Positions 8,096 to 23,000 of a stretch of 64,000 nucleotides of DNA are shown here, one piece after another (the stretch's first letter is position 1; each line of letters starts with the position of its first letter). Location: NCBI RefSeq assembly GCF_024362695.1, contig NC_065426.1:558001-622000 (forward strand), read 5' to 3'. The notes under the pieces are model-generated. The model made no database searches, had not been told where the DNA came from, and saw nothing but the letters and a program-made list of their open reading frames with translations. The translations under genes and the position numbers were made by a program. Source of the DNA: Pectinophora gossypiella (taxonomy: Eukaryota; Arthropoda; Insecta; Lepidoptera; Gelechiidae).

Positions 8096-11000
8096 GTATT
8101 TTTTTTTATTAGTATATTTTTTTAATTACTATTTGTGGTAAAAGTTCTTTGTCTTTTCTTGGCATTGAAACAAAATTAAATGTATTTTCGACGGAGTCAA
8201 TGACACGGAAAGACTTTTAACGAGTCAAATAACGAATCATATTCGGACATAGTTACTTACTTACTTACATATTGTTTTTATAATAAGTCATGTATTTTTG
8301 CAATTAATTCATTACGATTAATGGTGCCGGTAATGGTTAGGTTTCGGCCAAGTAATAAACACGATCCGAAGCCAATCATGACAAATTAAGTCACGTCAAA
8401 AAAGATGGTACTACCTATTTGTATATATTCTATACTTAAGTATAACATAAACAGCCTATATATACGTCCCACTGCTGGGCACAGCCTCCGTGGTCTCCGG
8501 CTTAACGTGCCCTCTGAAGCACGGAATCATCTTACTTTTTCGGTCAATCAGGTGATTCAAGAAAAGTCCTTACCAAACAAAGGACAGTCTCACAAAGTGA
8601 TTTCGACAGTGTCCCCTTCGTGATTCGAACCCGGACCTCCAGATCGCGAGCCCAGCGCTCTAACCACTAGACCACGGAAGCTGATAGTTGTGTGCTATAA
8701 ATAGGGGAAGGCTGGGCAAAGTGAATACCCTGGGCAAAGCGAATACTCCCCACTACTCCTAAAATATTAGATGTTAATTCAACACACCACTACTGTTACG
8801 TCGGGCCATCTTGGTTTAATACGCGGCAAACATCGAACCGAGGGGCCGCGTCGTGTCCCGTCCGCGGAGTGGAGATTTGTGTTTTCGTAAATAAAAGATT
8901 GATTTTACACGGTAAGTACATTGATTAATTCTCCTATATTGCTAGTTCTTGATTCTTAGGAATGTCTTAATTCAGTAGCATACCAAAATAAGTTTTTATG
9001 GTATATTTAACAGAAAGTCAGAATTATTAGTTTTTCCATGAAATGTGTTAACCTCAAAATTTACCTAGTGGGGCAAAGTGAGTAGGGCAAAGTGGATACC
9101 ATATCCACTGATGACTTATTATCTAAAAAGGTCTTTTACTTGTTTCAGATGATGAATAAATATAAAAAAACTGTTTTCACCGAAGATTAGGAAAATATAT
9201 ATAAAAGAAGACGGTAAACTAATTGAAAATTGGATTCGATGTGACATTTGTCAACAATGGTGTCACGAAAATTGTTCTGCTTTTGATGGCACTTAAGGGT
9301 ATACCTGTGACAATTGCCAATCTTAATTTTATAATTTTATGGTCAATAAAAGTTATCGTTTCTGTTCATCAAAGTTATTTCTATATTTTCAGAGACTAAT
9401 TATGGGTATTCACTTTGCCCAAGTGCTGTATCCGCTTTACCCGGGGTACCGGGCAAAGCGAATACAATCGTACTTTTTTTTATTTTAACTGCAGTTGATT
9501 ATTGTTTAAATATTCTTGGTTACTGAAGTTCGAATTTGTAAGAGCAATAATTAAAGACTAATTTGTGATAATTATTTTGTTTTTGTATTGTAAACCTTTT
9601 CTGCTATAACCTTAAATACCTTAAGGTATCCACTATGCCCGGCCTTCCCCTACCTACCCACTTTTATTACATAATACACAGCATAGCGCCTGTATCCCTA
9701 AAGGCGTTAGTAGGTATATATAAATAGGTACACCTACTCCTCGATAACTATGTTTAGGCCAGTTAATTCTTTTTAAAAATAATTAGATACCTTATTCAAA
9801 TGACTCACTAGTTTATGTACGAGTATTAAGAGCGTTGCTAGGCAACGACACTCATAAACCATAAATAATATACCTTTTTATTAAAGTAATGTAGGTAACT
9901 AAAATAAATGTAATTAAAATGTACTTCTGGGTGGCTCGGGTTATTCATGCATTTTAAAATTTACAGTTGTTAATCGCCCGTCCCTTTTCTTTTCGGCGGA
10001 TAAAAAAATGACGATCGAATCTACGGCAGGCCTTAATCAATGATTGTCGAATTTGTTTTCTTGTCACGTGTTCAGTGAAAACATCGTGAGGAAACCCACA
10101 TTTCCGAGAAATTCATTTTTCGGACGTATGTGAGCTAACATGTATTGGGCTGGTTTTCCCTTCGCGGGTTGGAAGGCCAGACAGGTAATCGCTTCTTTAA
10201 AAAAACCACAAGTACAATCGGCGGCCTTATTCCTATATAGCAATTTCTTTCAGGCAACCTTAGAGTGAATGAGTTTCATCGTCACAAAGATAAAACAATC
10301 ATTCCCTCAACATTTCACTTAAAGAAGGGTGATTTTCGGAGTAAAAAGCCATCCTACATTTCTCCCAGGATCTCAAACTATCTCCATACCAAATTTCATC
10401 TCAATCGGTTCAGCGGTTTAAGCGTGAAAGGTAACAGACAGACAGAATTACTTTCGGATATAATTAGTTAAGACTAGCCTAAGTCTACGATGGTATTATT
10501 ATCAACAAGACGTAGACAAACAAACAATGACAAATACAAAGAAGTGGCTATTGTTTTGACGTATATTATCTTATTATCTTATCTTTTATTTGTAAGTATT
10601 GTAAGATTGGAACATGAATTAAAGGTAAATAAACTTAATCCTGTAACCTGTATCGGGTTAGGCACAGACACATTCCCTCAATCAGCGCTTATCGCTATCA
10701 ACCCACTAGAGTCGATTAATTCTTTCAAATATTTTTCCTCTCAGACGACGCCCTGAGCCGAGGTCCGCGCCCAACTGGGCACCCTCAGTCCTGTTGTCTT
10801 GAACGTTGTACTTTCAGCGCTCCCCATTTGTCCGGCCATGTAGTTAATGCCATCTGCGGCAAATGTACAGTAAGTCACGTCACCCTGGACACTTGTCGTT
10901 GTATGAAGTCATACAAAACACCTCGTTTTACACAGACACTACAAGTTATCGTACTCGCGCATCTGTATGTGACGTCTGACGCTATTATGATTGAAGACTA

Positions 11001-14000
11001 AAGTAAGACCGAGGGGGTGAGGTAAACCCAGCTCAGCCGCCGGTGGGGAGCGGAGAGTTGCCGTTCTATACGAAGTATTGTTCCTTATTCTAAGACTAAA
11101 GTAAGACCCAGAGGGGGTGAAGGCGCCAGAAAAGAATTGGTGCGGCGCGGAGAGTTACCGTTCTATGTTCTTGTATAGAGTTCTCTTTAAGCAGGGCACG
11201 CAGAATACCAGCGTCGTGGCTCACGCCGCCACTTATGCTGAGCGAGGTCCTTTTATTTCGGACGCCAGCGCAGATGACCTGGCCGTCAGTACGTTGCATT
11301 GACGACTCAAAGTGTAACTGTGTTACCTATTAAATTTAATAAAGATATTTTTGAATTAGAATTTGACAACTTCAAAAATATCTTAAGATAAGATAAGATA
11401 ATTTTATTGTGTTTAAATTTAATTTATTCAATAGTTAATACTTTATTCAACTTTTTTTGTGTATTGATTTCCGTGTGGTTTCTGTCCTGTTTTAAATGTA
11501 ATGTACCTGTCTGTCTGTCTGTGTGTGTGGTTTCCGGGAGTAATAAATGTTTCTTTCTTTATTTTCTTTCTCTATAGCGACAGATCATAACAATGATTCA
11601 ATCCTGCATGCAAGTGTGTCAGATACGTCATGATTGAGCTGTAAAACGTAATTTCTACAAGTTCAACCTTGTAGAATACGTAAACAAACATCAATAAGTA
11701 ACGATGCTAAAACGCATTGGCCCAAATTCCATCATTTTCGGGCCAATATAACTGAGACAACATTAACCATAGACCCATAAACATGGTAATAAAATTATAA
11801 GAACTTTTTCATTACTTTTTGACCTAAGTCTATGACGTCATTATAAAATATATCGTGGAATATGTGTAGGTATGGAATTAAAAAAAATATATATTTTTTA
11901 CTGCCTTTAGCGTAGGTATTGTTCATTCCGCTCATGATTTGGTATAAAAGCAGTCACTTAGAACGTTAAGAATTAACATAAATAAAGTTATGTCGTAAAA
12001 AAACTGACTAAGGAGTTAGGTACGTTGGTAGGTAGTAAGTACTGACTCTTTAAAGGCGAACGCGCACCTATATGCGCCGCAGAAACCGCATGCGCTGAAG
12101 CACCGCTGAAGTTATCCTATATTGCGACAAAATGCACACAATAACCCGACAGAATTAAGTTGACAGCACACGTCAAACGGTTTGCATACCAGCGAGATAC
12201 CTTTTTAATTCGCCCGGGTTATTCATTCATTTACTCATTCTTCCTAAAATTAAGAGCTGTCTATTACCCGTCCCTTTCCTTTTCGGTGGATAAGAACTAA
12301 AAGTAAAATTAGGAGGTGTCTGCAGGAATCGGGGCCAATATTGGAATACTTTTCCCAGGTGGATGGCTCCAGTGTTCGTAGACCCAAAGTTATTTAAGTA
12401 TGTAATTATAGGTTATATTATAAACTACGCATTAAAGAAACAGTTGACAACTACGACTAAAAAATAACGAAGAGAATTTCCAGTTGGGTGTAGGCAGGAA
12501 ACGATCTTATCTATAATTTATTCCCCTATTCCTAGTAGTCTTACCAGTTGAACTACTAGGAATTTCCTTCCCAATATCCTTCCCAAATCTAAAAAGATTT
12601 GTGCTTAAAATTTACGTGCGTTGCATAAATTTTATGCTTGTCGATTACCCGTCCCTTTCCCTTTCAGCGGGTAAGAAAATGACAGATATAACTTAAAATA
12701 AAATTAGATGGTGTTTACAGGAATTAGCACCATTATATAAATAAAATCTCTGTACCTATTGTTATATAACCTACATTCACGTATAACTGTCAGCACGCAT
12801 CTTAACTAGATCCTAAAAATGTAAACTGTATACATAAGATGTGGATAATGTAGTTGGTTGCATGCATGCTAAAATAAATTTTGCTTAAAGTTATTACAGT
12901 TTGTAACATTATAGTATGTAACTGTTTGTTGTCGCAAATAAATAAAAAAAAGATAGCAAGATAGATAGATAGATAGTAAGATGATCCGTGCTTCGGAAGG
13001 CACGTTAAGCCGTTGGTCCCGGTTACTACTTACTGATGTAAGTAAGTAGTCGTTACATGAGTCATGTCAGGGGCCTTTGGCGGCTCAATAGTAACCCTGA
13101 CACCAGGGTTGATGAGGTTGGTACGTCACCTCACAACCCACACGATAAGAAGAAGAGAATAAAAAAAAATATAAATTTTCCACTCAACCGAAATAGGACA
13201 CCGACAGCCATAATATATTATTATTTACTTTATCGTGCTCCGAATATATCTAGGAAGTAGCGATAGTTATCAGATTACCTATTGAATTATCGGACATCGG
13301 TAAACAAATATGTTTACATTACAACGGTGACCCAGTTACATAGGTCGATGTTGTGTTACTATGTTTATTCATACCGTGTATTATTTTGAAAATATTTTCT
13401 AGTGTTCCAAAGTCATCATAATAATCTCTAATTTAAGAGCCACGCTCTTGTCGGTGTAGCATTCTCCATTTGTGTCTATTACAGACATTACAGGCTGATC
13501 ACCTGATTGTCCGATATTAAGATGATCTGTGCTTCGGAAGGCACGTTAAGCCGTTGGTCCCACCTAAGTGAGTAATCGTTACATGAGCCGTGTCAGGAGC
13601 CTTTGGTGGCTCAATAATTACCCTGACACCAGGGTCGATGAGGTTGGTAATTCAAGTCACCGCCCACACGATAGGAGAAGATTCAAAAATGGTGATTGAT
13701 AATAAATATGAGCTCAGTGGATCATTAAAATGATATTAGAACTACATTAGTGTTTAATGGGCAAATTGATCCACCTGCTTCTTATAACAAATAGCATTAA
13801 CCCATAAGATCATGGATCTAGGTCTATAATGGGCAGAATGTACAGTCATAAGCAATATCCTCGTAATATACCCACCGCATTTTAGGACTCTGTCGCACTA
13901 ACATATTTAACATTTAGTGAGACATACCGTTTAATTTGTCAAAAAAGTTAATGTGACATGGTACCAAAGTGTATAACATATTAATTATCGTGACCGTATT

Positions 14001-17000
14001 TATAAACAGGGGGCTAAGGCCACATCGAATTAATTCGTCTAAAATAATAATTCGTGTGCGATCTCTTTTCCTCATATTCTCTTTTTAAATATTAATTTTG
14101 ACATGTTAACTTGACACGATATTTTTGTACATTAAAATTTAAATTTTAGAATGTTTTATGTTTTGAGTGCATGATAATTATTGTTGTGAGAATATTATAT
14201 TTTTATTTTAAATGAATATTTACACGCCTGCAAGCAGGCTGAATACACTTAGAACACAATTATTATTGGCTATTGAGACCATTGTTTCATAAATGTTCTC
14301 CTAAGTCTACCCCTTCCTCTCTTCCCTTCAATTTTTCCTTCTATGATGTTTGTTATAAATGAATCGTGTCGTATCAGGAGGTGAAGGATTTGGCGGGAAG
14401 AGGAGAGGAATGGCGATTACTCCACCGACAAGAGCGCAGCTCTTAAATAAAGAGAGAGGGAGAGAGAAGACCATTGTACTATGTTCATGCAAATAAATGA
14501 TCTAGTGTCATGATCACTCATATTTTAAAAAAAGTTGAATTATGTGCAAGTAGATATCTCAATATCTAACATGAATATTAACTAGATTAAAGTTAAAAGT
14601 TGCGAAACGATGGAATTTATATGGACTATTAATTTACCTGCACTTTTATCGTTCAAGCAAATGGGCATATAATTTAAAAGTATTTTAATGATTTAAAATA
14701 TTATTAAATAGAATTAATATAAATTATTTATAATTGTAAAAGTTGAACAACTAATTAATTAATTTAAAAAGTAAGTAAACAGAGAAGGCGGGAACGGAAG
14801 TGAGAATTACGCGGCGAGAAAAACAAATGAAGAACGGGGTTGGATTGGTTCCCCGACTTTTCGAGGAGACGTTGGTTGTGGAAAGAATTACGATGGAAAT
14901 TAATAAATAGTCGATAAAGTCACCCAATTACAGTGTTTTCTTGAAACTATCTGTCTTTTTTTTAAACTCGATTGTCATAATCGCTTGCAACTTGGCTAAG
15001 GCCCCTGAGCTAGGTGGTTACCGTGTCGATCGTTTTTGTTAACAAAGGAAACCAAGCTATCAAATACCATTGAATATCCCAAATAGGGTATTAATAAAAA
15101 AATTATAGGTACCTATAAACTGATCGACCTTGTCAGTTTATCTAACATCTGTTCCATCAATTACTTACCACCTACGTGACATTAGAGTTCTTGCTACGTG
15201 TGTTTCCTTGCCATTTAATTATATTTATACAGCAAAATTTACCGGTGAAGTACGAGTAGACACGCACACCAACGCTGTACAAAATCAAACCCATCCATTT
15301 ATTTAAAAAATAAAAAATACATGTTTTTTCCTCCAAAGAGACTGGTTATTATTATTTTATTTTATTTATTTTATTATTTATCCTGTCGATAACACAGAAA
15401 CGCAATGTACAATGACAAATTGGCTTACGACCACGGGTATCTTCCTTATAACCACTGGATAAATCAAGACGCTTCTAGTGACACCTCATAACATAACATA
15501 AACAGCCTATATACGTCCCACTGCTGGGCACAGGCCTCCCCTCAATCAACCGGAGGGGGTGTGGAGCATACTCCACCGCGCTGCTCCACTGCGGGTTGGT
15601 GGAGGTGTTTTTACGGCTAATAGCCGGGACCAATGGCTTAACGTGCCCTCCGAAGCACGGAATCATCTTACTTTTTTGGACAATCAGGTGATTGAAGTCT
15701 GAAAGTCCTTACCAAACAAAGGACAGTCTCACAAAATGATTTTGACAATGTCCCCATCGGGAATCGAACCCGGACCTCCAGATCGTGAGCCTAATACTCT
15801 AACCACTAGACCACGGAGGCTGTGACACCTCACTTATTAAATTCTAACAGGTGGTTTAGAAGTTAGGTTGGAACAGATGTGCATACATACATAGCGGTCA
15901 AACACAAAATACTCTGGTCTGGTAAAAAATAAGTAAGTACTTACCTATTATAATTTTTGTAGGATTGCCTCTGATGACATTAACTAAGTAACAGAAAGTC
16001 GGCGTCCGAGTCAGAATTTTTTATCGATTTAAAGGAGATCACCGGTTTTTGGCCCAGAAGTCAAAGTGCCGGCCAAAAAATATTTTTGCTATATTCCGTT
16101 AGATCTTAACCGTCTGAGCATTGATTATTATTACATTTATTAAAGCCAAACTAATGGACATACACATTAGGTGTCATAGTAAAAAATGTTCATAGCAATC
16201 TATCCGAAAGGTTCGACACATTTTTTTTCTCTGGTCGGCACTTTCAGGGCCGGCCAAAGTATGGAAAGCCGATGATCTCCTTTTCTCTTTGTGAGTTTCC
16301 CTAAGCACAAGTAAGTGCTATAAAAACAAAAATCATTACCTAAGTACTTGGGCGGAACACCCCAATATGGATTTTTTTTTTTTTGACTTATTGCAGATTT
16401 GCCGCAGATGGCATTAACTACTTGGCCGGACAAATGGGGAGCGCTGAAGGCTCTCACCCGATATGGATCAACAGCGTGATGGTATAACAAGAAAGAAAGA
16501 AAGATGTTATCTTTATTGTTTAATAGAGCATAATGAATGATGTGTGTTATACAATATGACCTGATTCGGTCCGAGTTCCGCGTTCGCATAACAAAACAAA
16601 AACAAAGCGATATGTTCATATGCGCACGTTTGTGAACTCTCAATGTATCAAATAACTACATTCTCATCTCCTTAGAATTATTTATTTTATTTATTTAAGG
16701 AAAACCAACAGTTATAAAATACAGAAAGTAGACAACAAACATAACAGTTGAAAACTAGCTACAGGTTTCCACTGATAACTCTAAACTAGTTAATATGATA
16801 TCAGAGAGTTGTGCACAGGCAAATTAAAGTTCTCTCTCTTTATTTAAGAGCTGCGCTCTTGTCGGTGTAGCATTTTCCATAAAGAAAAGGTTAACGTCGT
16901 GTCTTATAGGGAAGTCAAGGAATTGGCCTTTGATAGACTGGCAATTAAAGTTAGAAGAGAGAAAATAAAAAGAAGAGGAGTGTCAAAAAACCTCTGACTG

Positions 17001-20000
17001 AGTAAGGGGAAGCCGCTGGATGCGGGCAGCGCAGGACCGATCGTCGTGGAGATCCTTGGGGGAGGCCTATGCCCAGCAGTGGACGTCATACGGCTGATGA
17101 TGAGTAATTTCCTGGCCGCTGCAAAACCGGTGTTAAACAAGTCAAGATCAACTTCCTTACACAGTTTATTGAAATTATTACTCGCTCACCATACAAAGGC
17201 GTTTTGTCTATAGTTTGTTGAGGCCGAAGGTAGAGAAAGGGGTTGGTGGGACCTGAGGGTCCTGTTGGGGACTCTGATGGAGATTTGTGATAGAAGTTCT
17301 AAGCAGTCTATCGAATTGCAAGCAGCCAGTTTTTCACAGGGTCCGCTTACCTAACCTGAAGATTTGATATGTCCGGTTTTTTACAGAAGCACGTGTCTGA
17401 CCTTCCAACCCGCGAAGGGAAAACCAGCCTAATACAATTTGGGTTTCCTCACGATGTTTTCCTTCACCGCTGAACACGTGAAGAACATGAATTCGAAAAA
17501 AAATCGACAATCATTGGTTTAAGCCTGTGCTGGATTTGAACCTGCGACCTCAAAGTGGGAGGGAAGCATTCTAGCAACTGGGCTACCACGGCTTCCTTAT
17601 CAAATACCTACTGTAACACGGAATAGAAGAAAGATTTTGGAAGGGCCAAGTGAGCGCGAAACGCGCGCCATACAAGTATGAGCAAATAGTTCGTACTTCA
17701 ACTATGCACTCCATAGTCCGGTCAATTAAGGAGTTGTAGATGTGTGTTTAATAAAGAAATGTAATAATAAGTACGACATTTTATCACGTTTTTCTATGAC
17801 GTCACAACCTCGTGACGTATGTCGTATGTGTATGGAAAAACACCTGCTCTTTCATACAAATTCCATAGTAATTTCGTGTTTTGACGTTTAGTAAAAATCA
17901 CAGATCATTATAATACGTAAAAAGTAACTGACTTGACTAGTTGGAAACATCATAGCAAGTTGAATTCCCCAGTCTCTGCTTACCCCGCTAGGAAATAGGC
18001 GTGAGTTTGTTTATGTGTATGTCATCATCATCATCATCAGCCCATTAACGTCCCCACTGCTGGGGCACGGGCCTTCCCTATGGATGGATAGGGAGATCGG
18101 GCCTTAAACCACCACGCGGGCCCAGTGCGGATTGTTGGTTATTAACGACTGCTAATGCAGCCGGGACCAACGGCTTAACGTGCCTTCCGAAGCACGGAGG
18201 AGCTCGAGATGAAAACTTTTTTTTTTGTGGTCACCCATCCTATGACCGGCCTCTGCGAAAGTTGCTTTACTTCAACAATCGCAGACCGAGCGCGTTTACC
18301 GCTGCGCCACCGGGCTCCTCCATGTGTATGTATAACCTTAAATATAACTCATGTTTTAAAATAAGACCAGTTCAAACAGTGGAGTATTTGCCTTGACATT
18401 GGCATTTAACGCATGTTTAGCGGTTCATTGGGCATCCACACATACCTACATCTATACACACATAGTTACAGCATACAATATCTTAACACAACCTTGTATA
18501 GCTATTCTATTCAGCTTCCGCCGCTTTTCAACATATTAGACTGGAGTATAACATAATATGTGTTGCTGTTGCAGTTTCTTGTCATTTCTTCTCCTCAGCC
18601 ATAACACCTTGCGAAATGACGTAAATTCAAAAATGTTACATTGACCTTTAACAAGTTTATCCATGATAATTACGTTGAATAAATGTTTCCGATTTTTGAT
18701 TTCTGAGTAAGGCATTAGACACTCAAAAGTTCCTTCTTCCTCAATACAATTACCTTTTGCATTAAAGTCTTGTCAATTCCGTGCTATGGAGTGCACGTTA
18801 AGCCGTTGCCCCGGCTACTAGCCGTAAAAACACCTCCACCAACCCGCAGTGCAGCAACGTGGTGGAGTATGCTCTATACCCCCTCCGGTTAATTTGGGAG
18901 GCCTGTGCCCAGCAGTGGGACATATTTACAGAGTGTTAATGACATCATAACGAATATTAAGGATGATTCAGCTCATTATTCTGAGTTAATATCAAGTGAA
19001 ATTTTCCATCGCAAAAATATAGAATTGACTAGGTATATATGAAGATGATACAGGTAGCCATATAAGTAGGTACGGGTGTTAGTGACACCGTAACAAATAC
19101 TGAGGGGGACGATTCAGACCATGATTCTGAGTTGATATCAATTTACTGTTTTTTTTTATTATTTTCAGTTCTATACTAAATTTCACTTGATATCAACTCC
19201 GAATCTAAGTCATCCCTCTTTTCGTTACGATGTCACCTAACACCATGTATAGGCTATTTAATGTTATAATGTTTATTGAAGACTTCTTCTTATCGTGTGG
19301 GTTGTGAGGTGAAATACCAACCCCATCGACCCTGGTGTCACGTTTACTATTAGACTTGCAATTAAAATTTCTTTGAACAATGTGCACGCGCATCTCTTAC
19401 CCGTTGGCACTTACTCGTAATACTTATCAAGTAGCTACTTTATACACTTATTTAGTTCATTGACCTATGACATCATACGTGATTTCATATTCACCATTTG
19501 ATTCCAATAAAAACATTACATCACATAAAAACATGTAGGTACCAACTTAACAAAAACGAAACATGTGCTCAATAAAATAGAGTCAGTTTTAATTAAAATA
19601 AATTCGCGTTTAGCAAACTGAACGCAGACATTATTAGACTTTATTAATAATTCCTGACCCTGTGGTTGCCTGGAATAAATTGCTCTAATAATAAGGCCGC
19701 CAATTTGCTAGTATTAAAAATGGGCTAAATATTCCTAATCTGTACGGTCACGAGCATTAATACGTATACACTTTGGTACCATGTCACATTAACTTTTTTG
19801 ACAAATGGAACTGTAAGTCTCACTAAATGTCAAATATGTTAGTGCGACAGAGTCCTAGAGTGGGTACATTATATTGCTCATGACTGTACGCTTGACACAG
19901 TGAGGTCGCAGGTTGAAACCCAGCACGGGTCTAAACCAACGATTTTTGAAATCTTCTTCTGTCGTGTGGGTTGTGAGGTGGATTACCAACCCTATCAACC

Positions 20001-23000
20001 ATCAGTGCTTCGGAAGGCACTTTAAGCCGTTGGTCCCGGTTATTACTTACTGATGTAAGTACGGTCACGAGCATTAATATGTATACACTTTGGTACCATG
20101 TCACATTAACTTTTTTGACAAATTAAACTGTAAGTCTTACTAAATGTCAAATATGTTAGTGCGACAGAGTCCTAAAATAGGTACATTATGTTGCTCATGA
20201 CTGTACGTAGTCGTTACATAAGTCATGTCAGGGGCCTATGGCGGCTCAATAATAACCCTGACACCAGGTTTAATGGGGTTGGTAATCCCTCACAACCCAC
20301 ACGATAGAAGAAGATGAAACTAATTATAGTATTGGACAATGTGTAGACTCAAAATACGAGTCACGTACCAACTGTCTACATGGATAGAAAAAAGTAGATA
20401 TGTAGACAAAAATGTATTAATATCGATTACCGCCGACTTAAAAAAAAAACTAAGTGAGTCAAACTCACGCTTTTAGGTTTAAGTACAGTCACGAGTGCCA
20501 ATATCTATACACTTTGCAACCATGTCACATTAACTTTTTTGACAAATTAAACCGTGATCCTCATTAAATGTCAAATATGATAGTGCGACAGGTTTCTAAA
20601 GTGGGTACATGATATTGCTCATGACTGTACTTGCTTGCTTTAGAAGATGCTTTTGAGAATCAATATTTCTTTTTTAGTTAGTTTTTTTTTACGTGACTTA
20701 TGGTTGTAGATTCGCCGGATGGCATTAACTACTTAAGCGTAACACACACATTTTATATATAGGTATAGTATAATGTATAAACGTATAACGCCTAAATAAC
20801 TGGACCGTTTTGGATGAAAATATGCAAAGGTCTCTGACTTGGTTCATGTAAATAGTAGCTACTAGTTTATAACTACTTACTTAACATAACATAAGCTTAC
20901 GACTATATCCCAATTGGGGTAGACAGAGGTACATCCATCGCAAGTTACGCCTCACCGAGCTTTCTGTTAGACCAACGTGATAGGTGAGCTGTATCGCCGT
21001 CTATAATGGTCGAGCCAACTGTGTATTTGAAAACTGCACTTAAGATAAATTAATAACTCATTGGTGCAAGTCCGGTACCGGGTGAACTGGCTCTCCCCGT
21101 TTGAGAAGCAAGCTGGTGAACCACAAATTTTCCCCGATACCGACCCCGCCGGCGTGGTCGACGATTTCCCTCATTCAGCGCTTATCGCTATCGCCCACTA
21201 GGGTCGATTAATTCTTTCAAATATTTTTTCTCTCAGACGACGCCCTGAGCCGAGGTTCGCGCCCAACTGGGCACCCTCAGGCCTGTTGTCTTAAACGTTG
21301 TACCGGGTGAGAGCCTTCAGCGCTCCCCATTTGTCCGGCCAAGTAGTTAATGCCATCTGCGGCAAATCTACAATAAGTCATGTCAAAAAAAAGGTGAACC
21401 ACAAGACCACAGTGAGTCAACTATTACTTTTCAACTATTAACTTATTGACTTTAATAACTCCCGTTTTATCCTGTTCCAGCAACAACTACTACGTAATCC
21501 AGATGCCAGAAGACGATACACCGGTCCCAACCCCCCCTCGAACCCCCCCATTCGAGGTCTACTGGAACGTCCCCACCATGCAATGCTCCTCAAAGAAAAT
21601 CCACTTCACCAACTTGTTTGACAAGTTCGGGATTCTTCAAAACTCCAATGATAGCTTCAGAGGAGAGAAGATCGCGATACTGTATGACCCAGGGTTTTTC
21701 CCAGCGCTCTTTAGGAATGAGTCCAGTGGAAAACTCAGGTTCCGGAATGGGGGGGTCCCTCAGGAGGGGGATTTGGATCTGCACCTGAAGGCTTTCCGGA
21801 GTGTCTTGGACCAGAGTATTCCTGATAAAGAATTTAGTGGTAAGGTATTGATTTTTGTTAGTTTAGAATCATTTATTTGTGAGTGCCTTGATGTCGTTAA
21901 TCAGGAAATTTCCGTGGTGTGACTTAATAGTTGACTCTCGAGTGAAGGTCCCGGGTTCGTTTCCGGTAAAGTCACTCTAGTAACTACCATAATCACTTGT
22001 GTATTAAATGTGAGACTACTGCTTTGGTTAGGTTAGGACATTGACGAAAAGTGGCACTACCACCTTTATGGAAATGAATAACCCGGTCCGAAGAGGTCTA
22101 TGTTACTCTGTGTAAATAACTTGTATTTGTTGATTGTCAAATAATTAATTGTATTATTTCCTTATGACTAACATTAGTATGTTAATTTTATAATTATTAT
22201 TTAATATTATCTATCCTGCAATATCCCACTACTGGGCAAAGGCCCCCCCTTCCTCTGTGCGCACTCAGCCAGAATAAATATAAATAATTATTACAGTGGA
22301 CAAATATTTACGGAAATTATTTATACATTAATATATATATCTGTGTTTTCAAATACATATTATAATAATAGGTATTGTAATTAACTACGTTACTTTATCT
22401 TTTCAGGCTTGAATCACCTGATTGTCCGAAAAAGTAAGATGATTCCGTGCTTCGGAGGGCACGTTAAGCTGTTGGTCCCGGCTATTAGCCGTAAAAACAC
22501 CTCCACCAACCCGCATTGGAGCAGCGTGGTGGAGTATGCTCCATACCCCCTCCGGTTGATTGAGGGGAGGCCTGTGCCCAGCAGTGGGACGTACCTATAT
22601 AGGCTGTTTATGTTTATGTTATGTTACTTTATCATTGACAATTAATTCATTTGTTCGACGGAAAAAGGCATCCATTATTATTCGGTGTTTTCGACGATTA
22701 AGATTTTTTAAGTAATACTTTAGTTTGCTATCGGCAACAGCCTTTTTATTAAATCTATGACTATATTAAATAATAAGGTTTATTATAATCACAGCATGAA
22801 GAACATAAAACAAAAAAACACAAAATCAAAAGACATATTTCCTTGAAGATTAGGTAGGCACCTACCTAGAAAGTATTTTTACATAACTTTCACAAGTTAA
22901 GCCTGTTAGCGTCAATATATTTTTTAAACTTTCCCTGAATAACTTTAAATACAAAGCCTTGGTGAAAGAAATATTTGAATATTTACAATACAAACATCTG

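Noticed and set aside
9121..9330. Host PHD-finger gene
   Set aside because: Half a finger with an internal stop, enclosed by transposon ends with TA duplicates; a transposon relic explains it better.
10996..11175. CRISPR-like repeat spacing
   Set aside because: Only two diverged units in a eukaryotic intron; no array.
16200..16643. 147-residue frame on the - strand
   Set aside because: Spans a repeat Z end, an inverted-repeat element and unrelated DNA; no family resemblance or splice context.
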